A DNA stretch of 64,000 nt from Epiperipatus broadwayi. Lineage: Eukaryota; Onychophora; Udeonychophora; Euonychophora; Peripatidae. The DNA lies in assembly GCA_028023455.1 (NCBI GenBank), contig JAQFVV010000151.1, positions 2,843,097-2,907,096 on the forward strand, in the 5' to 3' direction. The first letter of the stretch is position 1. The number at the start of each line of letters is the position of its first letter. The position numbers and the translations under genes were made by a program. Under the pieces are notes generated by a model that was not told the DNA's origin, searched no databases, and saw nothing but the letters and a program-made list of their open reading frames with translations. This document shows, one piece after another, positions 37,690 to 48,443 of this stretch.

Positions 37690-38275
37690 AGTTATAATGT
37701 CTTAATAGTTTATTTAAGTTACAATGTGTTCCTACTTGTTTATTGAGGATACAATGGCTGCCTAACTAGGGTTTGAAATAGGCCAGATACCAGATAACTG
37801 AAATGATTAGTTTCTAATCATTATTATTATGATATTATTTTGCCATTTTGAAGTTGATTTATATCTATCTCATCATCAGTTTTCTCCATCAAGACACAGA
37901 CATTATATATATTGTGAGAGTATTAAGTGGATATTATATTTTAGCTACAATGTATTAAAAATCTTAAGTAGAATTTAATTTTAAGTTACAATGCCCTTTT
38001 GATTGATAGTTGATATTTTGACTACAATGTATTAAAAATCTTAAGTAGAAATTAACTTAAGTTACAATGCTCTTTTGATTGATAATTGATATTTTGGCTA
38101 CAATGTATTTTAGTTACAATGATTTTAAGGACAACTTACTTGTTGGAATTAATATTTGAGTTACAACGTTTAAATTAAACATTAGTCACAATAATAATTT
38201 ACGTACAATGGCATATATATTTTAGTTACAATGGCGTTTTAATAATTTAGTTACAATATATAGATGAGTGTGTCT
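37690..38275 (+). repeat. Degenerate repeats of TTAGTTACAATG
   Basis: The phrase (T)TTAAGTTACAATG or TTTAGTTACAATG occurs about ten times at irregular spacing. A clear tandem pair lies at about 37939-38014 and 38015-38091 (period about 76), sharing TACAATGTATTAAAAATCTTA and TCTTTTGATTGATA. Looks like an old expanded satellite-like array. Confidence 0.7.
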
Positions 38276-38604
38276 GAAACTAAAAAAAGATAGTATTACT
38301 TGATTGACAGCTGCCACATACACTTCCATTCCATCACATGCATGTTAGCAAAGAGTTTGACCATTTCATTATTAGCATTCCTAGCCAATGAAATAAAGTA
38401 TTACAATTAATAGAAAACTGAAAGTACTAAAATATATAGTTAATGAACAAGATTCAGATCAGTATTATTAATCAAATAGGTTGATTTGTAGTTAAAATTT
38501 TGGACTGAATTGAAGATCAAGCTTTTAGTTTAACAAGTAAAATGGTGTTAATAGTGGTTTCTGGATGTGTGTCTATATTCTTTCCATCTTTGCGTCAAGC
38601 CTCA

Positions 38605-38698
38605 TTAATAAAGGTAAAAAATCAGAAATCTGTCTGAGAAGGAAGATTTAATACCAAGAATGGAGATTTCATATAGATCTGGTAATCACTGATTGCTC
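38605..38698 (+). repeat. Dispersed repeat R, 5' fragment
   Basis: Aligns with 16862-16950 (TCTGTCTGAGAAGGAAGATT against TGGTCTGACAAGTGGATT, then GGAGATTTCATATAGATCTGGTAAT). The match stops where the LINE at 38699 begins. Confidence 0.55.
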
Positions 38699-39687
38699 AA
38701 GCTTACCAAGAGATGGCAGAAACTGCTCTGGTCTCATCATAAGGAAAGGATGTCCTATGTCATTTATTTTGGTTTTGTTTTATTTGAGAGAAATGGTGAG
38801 AGCAATAGAAAGACTAAAAAGGGGGGCAGAAATAACATTAATAAGTGCAAGGGAGTATATACATTATTGGGTCTTTTATTGGTGGATGATGTCCTCGTGC
38901 ACAGAAAGAACGGAAGATATGGAAATTATGCTGAGGGTGGGTAAAAAGATGGAGATTAAATTTGGTGGAGAAAAATCAAAAGTAATGATGATTAATCTGG
39001 GGGAAGAGAAGACAAAGATTTTATTGAGAGATTATAAAGTTAAATGTGTTGAATAGGTATAACTATTTGGGAATTGCATTAAGTAATCAGAGAAATGGTT
39101 TGGATGAATGAGGGAAAAAATTGATAAATGAAGCAAAGAAAAGAAAGGGACTGATAAAGAAATTAACAGTGTTTTCATATAATTATTGATTTAGTTAGAA
39201 TTGTATGGAAGGGAGTGGGAGTTGCAAGATTAACATATGTGTTAATAAAGGGGTATTAGACTATTTAGAAAAAGTACAAACAGAAGTAGGAAAACATGGA
39301 TTAAATGCAGATATATGGATGGCAAAGGAGGCAATTCAAGGAGAAATGGGATGGTCAAGTTTTTATATGAGAGATGCAAAATGAAAATGTTCAGTAGATT
39401 GCAGTTTATGGATAATAAGAAAATAGCCAAATTGTATTTAATTAGGTTATGAGTAAAAGGCAGGCAATAAGATGGGTGAGGAAGATAGTATGGTATGCAG
39501 AAGATTTGGATAAAGAATTTATGTCAGTATATTTATACAAAAGGTGGCATGATTGTGTTAGGAGAATTGTTGAGTGTTATAGTAGCAAGAAATAGGATAG
39601 AAGAATAGATGCATCAATAAAAAATAAGAAGTTGGAGAAATGGAGAACTAGTATGGAGAGTAAAAAGAGTTTATATATATATATATT
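38699..39687 (+). pseudogene. LINE reverse transcriptase, plus-strand fragment (LINE2)
   Basis: Same family as the minus-strand copy at 55-61.6 kb. Pieces in order: ISFILVLFYLREMVRAIERL-like text (SPILFxLYLxxMERAIE in the other copy), LLLVDDVLVHRKN (catalytic DD), KFGGEKSKVMMINLGEE, YNYLGIALSNQRNGLDEW-like, GLIKKLT, GVLDYLEKVQ-like and RLQFMDNKKIAKLYLI. Frameshifts and stops throughout. It is interrupted at 39688 and continues at 41832. Confidence 0.75.
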
Positions 39688-41831
39688 GTAACGGGATATA
39701 TATATATGCGTTACATTTAAATTCTAATACGTAATGTTTTGTAAATATCTAATACTGAATTAAAAACACACGTTCAAAATGCACAAATAACGAATTATTA
39801 ATTTATTAAGGTTTGATTTAAATATTAAAATAAGCTTTAAAAAAATTATAGAATCGAAACAAAGATTCTAATCTTTAAATAAAGTATAAAATAAAAACCT
39901 TTTTAATAATAGCGAAGATTTTTTTTTAATTTTTAAATATAAAAATTACAAACAGATACTTAGGGCAAAATGACAATTAAAAAAATGATTACGAAATAGA
40001 TAAGAGTCTAGAAATAGAAACAAAATACTTGCTTTTCCCGCCCAAAGATATGGACACAGACCTCAGTAGAAAAATTTACTTAGCCATAAACCCAAAATCT
40101 ACTTGGCCACAAACTGAATTAACCAATAAAATAGAGATATGGAATATGTTTGATGAATCCTGCATTCCAGAGATAAGGTACCTGAGGACTATAAAAAGAA
40201 ATCCAAAAGAAATAATTAATTAGAGAGAGAATTAGAATTTTGAATTCGTTTCATTGTTGCTGAAAAGTTAGAATAAATATTGTCGCTGCTACCAAAAATG
40301 TAATCTGTTTAATCGCACTTCCCTTGGTTCGGCCGGCCGAAGGCAGCTTTCATCTCCATGGATCCCGTCTTCAGAAACCAGCATAAATGTTTCATACATC
40401 ATCATCGTCCACAAGAAATGGCCTTGCATAAATTGGATCTTCGTCATGAAGGTGTAAATTTCTAAATGATAAAATGTAATATAAACTCTCTTAAGTTTAA
40501 AATCTTCAAACTTTGTGTCTTTAAAATGAATTTAAGACTTTCTTTTCTTAGCAAACCTGAACTTTATCTTTCTATAAACTTTGCGATTTTAAACTCTTAT
40601 TTAAATTCTTAAACATAATCTCTTAAAAAAAAAAATGTATTTTTTTTATATTTTTATTCATGCTTAATATCTGTTTGTAATAGGGTAGGGGTTTGCGATT
40701 GCAAACTTAAATTTAAAGATAAAAACACCGTTATTTGTGCATTATTGAATTTAAAAGAAAGGGAAATTAGGTCAAATAATATTTGTAGTAAAAAAATAAG
40801 TTAAATATAAATGTTATCTTAAAATGATTTTTAAAACCTTAAAGATTTTTTTTTTAGAATTAAATTAATAAAATGATTTAAATGCTAGTTGAGTGTAGAT
40901 GGCTGCTAGACTAGTTTAAATATATGTTAGTTTTAAAGGGGTTTTGATTTTAGACTATTTGTTTTGTAGTTGTGTCAATGCTGGTGGAGAGATATATGGA
41001 AGTTTATATCAATGTAATGTGAAGTGTGTTAGCACCTAGGGCGACGAGTCCAACTGAATGCATGACCCCAAAGAGGTAGTCATATCATTGAAATGGACAC
41101 AGATGTGTTTCCTGTGCCATTGACCCATTCCAGCTCTATGGATTGAGAAGATAAGTCGGCAAGATAAGACCGCTCTCCCATCCATACATAGCGTTTTCTC
41201 TTTATATTACATGCATGATTACTTCACCAGATAGAAATACATTCCTATACATGGTTGAAGCTCATGTTTTCTTTAATAATATCACACTGTTCAGATACAT
41301 ATTCCTGTCAGCGTGATTCTATGCTAACATGTTCACATTGCATTGGTTGCTGATATATATCTGGAAGCGAGCGTTGGTGTGGCTGCGGACTTTTAGCCTG
41401 GAATCAAATGTTTGAAAGTCTTTCAGTGCGTCGTCTGGGTAGCTCATCTATACTCAACATTTCTAAGATCAAAAATAAAAATTAAAACAAATAATAATAA
41501 AAATAATGAAACAAACATAATTTTTTTTTATATAATTATTTTTCAAATTTGTGTGTCGTCACTTATATATATATACGTAAATAAGATTTTTGTGTTATTA
41601 GTACTGACAGTGATCTAGTGATTGTTTTTTATTATTATTATTAAAAATATATATATTTAATAAATGTTTTAAACCTCTGCTACTTCATGAGCTAGTGACA
41701 TTGGGCTGACAGTAGTGATCTTAACAGCGCATATCTGCCTACTCTATAAATTTTCTAGGTTCAAATGGCCTAGCGGCGCCCTCATACGGCAGATTATGGT
41801 AAGACTGTAAATATCACTTCTTCCCCGACTG
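39688..41831. mobile_element. Non-coding LTR-like insertion splitting LINE2
   Basis: Bounded by comparison with the uninterrupted LINE2 at 55.5 kb: it begins TGTAACGGGATAT and ends CCCCGACTGTTATA within an (AT)n stretch. Near 40285-40303 CGCTGCTACCAAAAATGTAA reads on the minus strand as an LTR end followed by a primer-site-like TGGTAGCAGCG, so a minus-strand LTR element is possible. Parts of 39740-40000 are the reverse complement of 40640-40760 (AATGCACAAATAACG; ACAAACAGATA), pointing to a rearranged structure. The short frames have no domain. Confidence 0.45.
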
Positions 41832-42345
41832 TTATAATATATATAAGTAAACAATACTGGCTGCAAGTTAATTTATGATAATAGCAAGGAAAGTAGTTTA
41901 CTATTTAAAGCTTGAACAAGATCTTTAGCAACATGGAAATATACACATAAATGAAAAAATACGGGTGATTTAGTCTGCAAGTTTGTGTAAGAAAGGCATA
42001 GAAAATATTAGACATCCGTTAATTGAATGTAAATATTCCTGCAAGCAGAAAGGGTACAAATAATGAAGTTGTGAGGAAATTAATATAAACATAGTGATCA
42101 CACAGAAAGTGGGTTATTGGTTTTTATGCTGGGTTTGGGAAAAGATAAGGGGAATTTAGATATAAAGGTCATGGAATTGACAAAGATTATGTTGTGGAAA
42201 TGGGATGGGGCAGAATAGAAAAGAATATGGGAAAAACTTAGGGTGGGGGATAGAAAGAAAAGGCAAAATGGCTAACAGGTTTTTCAGGGCATAGTGGTTG
42301 AGGGATTCCTAACTCTGAAGAAGGAAAAGTCACAATGCATCACAT
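41832..42345 (+). pseudogene. LINE2 C-terminal region, plus-strand fragment
   Basis: Continues the LINE of 38699-39687: TTAATTTATGATAATAGCAAGG, a zinc-knuckle-like CxxC...H...C segment (ENIRHPLIECK-like near 42005-42045) and MLGLGKDKGNLDIKVMELTK-like text. It ends at the shared 3' sequence GTCACAATGCATCAC. Broken by stops. Confidence 0.7.
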
Positions 42346-43025
42346 TGCATATTCTATGCTATGTGCCATTTAAAAAAATAATTAAGAGTTTGCAAATCTC
42401 TTTTTCAAGATGATTGTATGTCAGAATGATAAATATCTGTTTATTTAATTATTTGTATATTTTTTAAAATTCTGATGTTAAAGTTAATATACTTATTAAA
42501 AGAGAACTGCTAAAACAAATTATGTTAAGAGGGGTGCCCTGGTTGGATGTATTACTCTACTACCTAAGTATTGAATCTGCTTTTGAATAGATTACTTGTA
42601 CACACATATTAGCTTCAAGTCTAATAATGAACATCAAGTGAAAGTAACTGAATTTTTTGACTCATACTAATTCGTTTACTGGTAAGATATTCATATCTAA
42701 TCGTTTCTTATTAACCGTCTGTTTGATTGTCAAAAATTGTTCTTATGTAATAGTCTGAATCTCAACTATAATTGAAATTTTTTTATTCACAATAATTAGT
42801 TTAGTGGCAAGATGTTTTATTTGACATTTGTTTGATTGATTAGCAAAAGACAAAAAAAAAAATATTGGAGAAGAGGAAACTTGGAGGGATAAGATTAGAT
42901 AATAAATGAAAAAAGCCTATCATTAGAGAAATTTAAAAGCAGAAGAATGTTTTATAGGAGTTATGAAAGATATGATTGAAGAAAATCAGTTGTATATTTT
43001 TTATTTGGCAATAAAGATGACTATT
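42346..43025. other. AT-rich DNA, nothing recognised
   Basis: Short imperfect direct repeats around TTAGTTTA...GTGGCAAGAT near 42670 and 42800. No gene seen. Confidence 0.45.
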
Positions 43026-43316
43026 AGTTAAACCACTGAACATCACATGATCACCATTTACTATATGCTTGCTCATAACTGTTATTAAACAGGCAAAACT
43101 TTCCATACAGTAGTACCACCCAGTGTAAGCCAGAGTAATCAATGGATGCCGGAAGGCTTGTACATAAAATCCCTATCTAGTGCCTACTCATCCAGTCTGG
43201 GGATCTTGGATGAGTAGGCACTAGATAGGGATTTTATGCACAAGCCATTTGGCATCCATTGATTATTATGGCTTACACTGGATGGCACTACTATATTGAG
43301 AGTTTTTGCCTGTTTA
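43026..43316. mobile_element. Family A element, palindromic copy
   Basis: Left arm (minus sense) and right arm (plus sense) both carry GATGAGTAGGCACTAGATAG, TTTTATGCACAAGCC-like and AGTAGTACCACC/GGCACTACT. A 9-bp duplication ATGACTATT flanks it (43017-43025, 43317-43325). The centre reads CATCCAGTCTGGGGATCTTGGATG: the right arm starts at the GTC/TGGGG of the hammerhead and the ribozyme core itself is gone. Confidence 0.75.
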
Positions 43317-43330
43317 ATGACTATTGGTAC

Positions 43331-44084
43331 TTAATGTACTGGCTATCTACAATCTAATGTTCCTTAGTTGAATCTTTAAATACCTCTTTGATGTCATTCA
43401 ATGATAGTGGGATCACTAATTGATAAATTGAAGATTTTTTTGATTTGAAAAAGAGATTGACATTCAAGATGTAATCTAAAACCTCGTTAATTTTCATTAA
43501 CAAGTCTTTTTTCTTTTCTTTTTTTTTTGTACTTTTAGTAATATTTGTTTTTTTCAATTTCTTATTTGGTTTTGAGAAAATGGAAGGTTGGTGAAGCAGT
43601 GAGAGAATAAAAGAAATGTGGCCAATTGCAAATTTTCAAGGTTGATTTTGATTCTTGATATGTAGATAATTTCAAGCAACCCCTTCTTATTTGTAATTGA
43701 AAAATTTGTTTGGAATTTATATTCTTATTGTCTTTAAATTTTTTTAAATTTATTTGCTTTTTAAAAAGTGATGGGGGGGGGGGGGGATACAGTTATTTTT
43801 AAGTGTTGTCAACTTTTATTTGTCTGCTACATTAATGAAGTAGCTGGCTTTGAAACAACAACAAATTAACAGGTTAAAATGAAACATTTCTTATTTACTT
43901 GAAATTCCCACTGCCTGATAGGTTTTAGTTTCAATAATAATTTATTATTTCTAATGTATACAGTGATGTGTAATCATACAATTGGGGTTTACATTGTTGT
44001 TCTAACTATCTTGTTATTTCCATTTGGGTTCTGATGAGTCTATGTTGTCCAATATGGTGTGAATATTAGATCTTTCACATATTT
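43331..44084. other. AT-rich DNA with G and C homopolymers
   Basis: A G13 tract near 43774-43786. The Lys-rich minus-strand frame 43354-43557 has no domain. Confidence 0.45.
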
Positions 44085-44560
44085 GTTATCTGATTGTTAG
44101 CCCCCCCCCTTTTGCCTTGTTGTTAGTTTGGCATATTGTATAATGTCCAAGTGTCTTCAAATGTTTTCGACGATGTCAGGAATTGGTCTCTCTTCTGGAT
44201 TTTAATCATTGTTTTGGAAAAAACCTGTTTTATATTAAATTGTGGGTGTTCCATGATTAGTTTACAATATGTAACCCATATGGCATAGTTCAAAAACACT
44301 GAAAGATGTATTATTGGATAGGTTTTAGTATTGATACTATCTTTCAGAGATGAGATCAGTTGGAAATCTATCTTGGTGTTGGAGAGTATGATTTCTCAGA
44401 TCACTCTGAATCCCATACATTGTGAGAAAAGGTGTTCCAATGTCTCATCGCCGTTATGCAAATGCTGCAAGTAGGGTCTATGTTGTGACCACATTTGTAA
44501 AAGAGGAAGTGATTAGTAGGTAGTCCATTAATGTTGTATTTAATGAGGAAGTGATAGGTT
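44085..44560 (-). pseudogene. LINE C-terminal fragment, third family
   Basis: The minus strand, with frameshifts, gives DPTCSIC, then NGDETLEHLFSQC and VIWEIILSN-like text. CxxC...H...C followed by an Ile/Trp-rich stretch is the usual zinc-knuckle tail of CR1/Jockey-like LINE proteins. It continues as FLNYAIWVTYCKLIMEH down to about 44130. It differs from the RTE and LINE2 families here. Upstream sequence is cut off next to the RTE tail at 44603. Confidence 0.6.
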
Positions 44561-44602
44561 TTTTTACTTCACACACACATACATAAACAGCACTGCTACA
44601 TC

Positions 44603-45433
44603 ATCATCATCAAACATCAATCCACTGCAGGATGAAGGTCTCTTCAAGTTCAATCCATCTCCGATCTTTAGCTTCTCCTCTCTACATCACCTCTACACAT
44701 TTTTTTATTTCATCCATTCATCTCACATGTGGTCTCTTTCTGGGTCTTTTATAATCTCTTGGAATCCAGTTTAAGATTTCAATTGTCCATTTATTATCAT
44801 CTCTTCTAGCAATATGTCCAACCCATCTCCAGTCTTTTAATTTTTTCAATGAGGTCAGTAATACCTGTTTGTTCTCTTACCCATATATTGCATTTTCAAT
44901 CTCTTCCTCTTACTCCTAACATGCATCTCTCCATACTACTTTGAATGGACTGAAGTCTCTGTATTGCTCTTCTGTTAAGTGTCCAAGTCTCAGATCCATA
45001 AATAAGAAATGGTAAAACACATTTATTAAAAACCTTCCTTTTTAAACACATAGACATATTTCCTTTTAGTATCAAGTTATTTCAACAAAAAGCACTCCAA
45101 CCAAGTTTAATTCTATGATTAATTTTATCAATTATGTTTCCATCTGTATTAATAATCTGACAAGGTATTTGTAGCTGTTAACTTCTTCTAACTCATAATA
45201 ATCAATCTTTATTTTCATATTTTGAGAAAATCCATTGAACATTATTTTAGTCTTTTTAACATTTATCTTTAGTCCTATTTTCCTACTTTCATTTGATAAC
45301 TCCTGCAACATTTCCTGTAGCTCTAAAGCATTATTTGCAAAAACAACTACATCATCTGCAAAATCTAAATGACTTAAATAATTGTCATTTGCTTTCACTT
45401 TTTAGCTTTCCATTTTAATCCACAAAATACTTC
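44603..45433 (-). mobile_element. RTE-type LINE, 3' part
   Basis: Minus strand: YLSHLDFADDVVVFANNA (catalytic DD), LQEMLQEL, GLKINVKKTKIMFNGFSQN, ELEEVNSYKYL, then broken frames with the RTE C-terminal text and the TGATGATGATG tail. CACAAAATACTTC (45421-45433) is duplicated at 46394-46406 on the other side of the family A insertion. The element therefore continues there. Confidence 0.85.
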
Positions 45434-45586
45434 ACATGATCACTATCTCTTATACTAGCATATAATTGTTTATAAACAAAGCAAAACTCTCCATACAGTA
45501 GTGCCACCTTGTGCCAACCAGAGTAATCAATGAAATGCCAGAAGGCTTGTGCATAAAATCCCTATCTAATGCCTACTCATCCAATA

Positions 45587-45628
45587 TCCCCAGACTAGTT
45601 TCTGGCTTGTGGCCATTTTCAGTGAGGA
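45587..45628 (-). ncRNA. Hammerhead ribozyme relic, family A
   Basis: Minus strand: TCCTCA, CTGAAAA, TGGC-CACAA-GCCA, GAAAC, TA, GTC, TGGGGA. Helices I to III are intact. The core reads CUGAAAA instead of CUGANGA, a change of an invariant G, so it is predicted inactive. Confidence 0.75.
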
Positions 45629-45784
45629 GCTTTGGATCTGAGAGCACTGCACCTAGATCTTAGGATCTAATGCAACCCTCCAGCAAACACCTTTTATCTC
45701 TAGTTAACTACAAAACTATGAAATTGAAAACAAAAATATTTTCAATCTAAGCTGATCTAGTTGCAGTGATCTCAGATCCAAAGC

Positions 45785-45826
45785 TCCTCACTGACGATGG
45801 CCACAAGCCAGAAACTAGTCTGGGGA
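45785..45826 (+). ncRNA. Hammerhead ribozyme, family A (complete)
   Basis: Type I hammerhead, 42 nt, read in order. Helix I 5' strand UCCUCA; core CUGACGA (45791-45797); helix II UGGC-CACAA-GCCA (4 bp, loop CACAA); GAAA (45811-45814); minimal helix III AC-UA-GU; cleavage base C45820 in GUC; helix I 3' strand UGGGGA (6 bp, one G-U). Every invariant base is present. The very short helix III resembles hammerheads known from Penelope-like elements and newt satellite DNA, which often cleave best as dimers. It lies in a multimeric inserted repeat. Confidence 0.88.
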
Positions 45827-46240
45827 TATTGAATGAGTAGGCCTTGGATAGGGATTTTATGCACAAGCCTTCTGGCATTCATTGATTACTCTAGTTGGCA
45901 CAGGGTGGCATTACTGTATGGAGAGTTTTGCTTTGTTTATAAACAATTATGTGCTAGTATAAGAGATAGTGATCATTTGATGCTTAATGGTTTAACATCA
46001 ATCCTGCCTAATAGGATAGTGGTGGCTATGGTTTTTAAAAAGCCAAAGACACCAAAATGTATGGGTGCTGAACTGAGTTCAGACCCATATGACTATATAA
46101 GCTATTGAGCTTAGGTTGAAAATATTTTTTTGTTTTCAATTTCATTCTCATAGTTTTGTAGTTAAATAGAGATAAAAGGTGTTTTCTGGAGGGTTGCATT
46201 AGATCCTAAGATCTAGGTGCAGTGCTCTTAGATCCAAAGC

Positions 46241-46282
46241 TCAACACTGACGATGGCCACAAGCCAGAAACCAGTCTGGGGA
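46241..46282 (+). ncRNA. Hammerhead ribozyme, family A, weakened helix I
   Basis: Core CTGACGA, helix II TGGC-CACAA-GCCA, GAAAC, CA, GTC and TGGGGA all present. Helix I 5' strand is TCAACA, giving two A-G mismatches out of six. Core intact; activity uncertain. Confidence 0.78.
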
Positions 46283-46393
46283 TAATGGATGAATAGGCAT
46301 TAGATAGGAATTTTATGCACAAGCCTTCTGGCATTCATTGATTACTCTGGTTGGCACAGGGTGGCACTACTGTATGGAGAATTTTGCTTTGTT

Positions 46394-46640
46394 CACAAAA
46401 TACTTCTTGCAACACAGCTGTAAAATGTTTTGGAGATATGGATCTGCAAAATCTAAATGACTTAAATAATCTTCATTTGCTTTCACTCTTTTAGCTTCCC
46501 ATTTTAATCCACAAAATACTTCTTGCAGCACTGCTGTAAAAAGTTTTGGAGATATGGAGTCATCCTGTCTTACACCCTTCTCAGTGTTGACTTTCCTAGT
46601 ATCATTATATGGACTAAATAATTTGGCAGTCATGATATGG
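46394..46640 (-). mobile_element. RTE-type LINE, continuation with local duplication
   Basis: Minus strand reverse-transcriptase motif B region: KGVRQDDSISPKLFTAVLQ, then FCGLKWEAKRVK and YLSHLDFAD. The segment CACAAAATACTTCTTGCA...TTTTGGAGATATGGA occurs twice (about 46394-46443 and 46512-46559). A stretch was therefore duplicated before or during the insertion events. Truncated at about 46640. Confidence 0.8.
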
Positions 46641-46762
46641 GTGAATAATACAAAATCACTCTAAACTCCCCCTTGATTTTATAGATGACCAGAAGTGTAA
46701 ATGAATAATGAAAGGTGTATTTTTTTTTTAGTTTAATAAAAAATGTTTGTTAATATGTAAGA

Positions 46763-48148
46763 GGTAGTGTTCTGTTCTATCGTGTCAGCCGCTTGACGGT
46801 ATTGATACTAAGCAAAAACACATAGATATAACACTCCCAGGCCAGCGATTCTATAGAACTATTGACTTTATTTTTGGAATAGAAAATAAAAGTAAATTAT
46901 ATTACAATTTACACAAAAATTAAAAATTCAAAGAAAATGTAAAAATGAAAGCTGACTTCTTGGACTTTTAGGGACGGTAATTAATCAGAGACTGGCTTTG
47001 TGTGTGTCTAATAAATTATATTACTTTCTAATAGCAAAGAATAGTACATTAGAAACTTTTTTGGACAGGAATTAATCAGAGACTGGCTTTTTATGGTGTG
47101 TGTGTATGGATATAAAAAGTTACATTCCTTTTTTAATAAAAAATAAGAGTAAATTTTAACCTTTTTGGGACATTAATTAATCAGAAACTGTGTTTTAAAA
47201 TCAAAGTCAATTATATCAACTTCCACAAAATTTAAAAATTCAAACAAAATTTTTAAAATGAAAGCTGACTGACTTTTTGGGACAGTAAAATTAATCAGAG
47301 ACTGGCATTTTTTAGTGTGTGTGTCTATATAAAAAGTTTCATTACTTTTTTAATAACAAATAATAGTAAATATAGCAGAGACTTTTTTTGGACAGTAATT
47401 AATCAGAGATGGGCTTATTTGGGTGTGTGTGTGTGTTGATAGGAAAAGTTACGTTGCTTTTCTAATAAAAAAAGAAAGTAAATTGTATCCCTTTTTTGGA
47501 CAGTAATTAATCAGACACTGTGTTTTGGGGAAAAAGTAAATTTGATTGCAATTTACCCACTAAAGTTAATAATTATAACAAAGTATTAAAATGAAAGCAG
47601 ATTCTGGTGTCTGGCAATTTCCAATTTTCAGAGTTCGAAGCAGCCATCTTACTTGTCTCGGACGATTTTTCATATATACGTTACTTTCATCGGGATCTTC
47701 GAAATAGTGCTGTGCCGCACCCAAAAATCCAATTTGTGAGGGTTACACAGTCCTGATGAAACAGTGACAACACTGTTAAAACTGTTAGAAGGTACCAGTA
47801 GGTCAGTTCACATGAAAAAAAGATGTTGGACTTGAAAAGTTCAATTATTTAGACACGATGCAGTCAACACACCCTCACATGATACTGTAGTAAAAATAGA
47901 CAATCCAGCATTACGATAAAGTGTGTGACACAATCAACTATGGCAGCCAAGGAGGCATTTTTCTGTGCTTTTAGCATAGAAAGAAGCCACAGTGGTAGCC
48001 GGTAGTCAAGTAAACAGGCTCTTTCTGTATGTTATTGTAGAACAGAAGGCTATCAGCTTGGCTGCGGCCATGGAAATGGACATATTTCTAGCAATTTAGC
48101 TACAAATAGCACCATCAAGCAGCTGACATGGTAGAACAGAACACTACC
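46763..48148. mobile_element. 1.4-kb terminal-inverted-repeat element, non-coding
   Basis: Terminal inverted repeats of about 38 bp: GGTAGTGTTCTGTTCTAT at 46763 and its reverse complement at 48111-48148, extending through CAGC(C/T)GCTTGA(C/T)GGT. Inside is a run of about 110-140-bp repeats (46940-47590). No transposase frame. The superfamily is not recognised from GGTAG ends, and no clear target duplication was found. Confidence 0.75.
46940..47590 (+). repeat. Degenerate tandem repeats inside the TIR element
   Basis: Each unit contains TTTTTGGGACAGTAATTAAT-like text, CAGAGACTGGCTTT and GTGTGTGTGT followed by ATAAAAAGTTACATT. Occurrences at about 46968, 47064, 47166, 47274, 47385 and 47492 give spacings of roughly 95-110. 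Confidence 0.7.
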
Positions 48149-48443
48149 AAAAAAAAAATAAACGATTTTAATGAACAACTCCAAGTATAATGTTTACATT
48201 TCATTTTCAAATAAAAACATTTTAACAATCAATGCAGAACATTTATTTTTAAATTAATTTATATAAAAAAAGTATTTTTTTGAAATGCATAAGGAAATTT
48301 TTTTTATATATATTTTCTGTTATATTTTTGAACTATTTACAATCCTATATTTTAGGTATGTAAAGTATGTTGAATCTTAAATTTATCAGTTGGTTATCCC
48401 AAAATTATTTCATGATATAGTTGCAGTTTTTTAAAGAAACAAA
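48149..48443. other. AT-rich DNA, nothing recognised
   Basis: Ordinary AT-rich sequence between the TIR element and a SINE. Confidence 0.4.

Larger units (their letters stand above)
45434..46393. mobile_element. Family A ribozyme array (minus, plus, plus) inserted in RTE
   Basis: A 960-bp insertion with a 13-bp duplication CACAAAATACTTC. It holds one minus-sense unit, then two plus-sense units. Equivalent hammerhead positions on the plus strand are 456 bp apart (cleavage sites after 45820 and 46276). Units share GCACTGCACCTAGATCTTAG-type text, TTTTATGCACAAGCCTTCTG and GGCACTACTGTATGGAGA. No protein is encoded. Structure and duplication fit a retrotransposed multimer of a ribozyme-bearing RNA. 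Confidence 0.85.
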
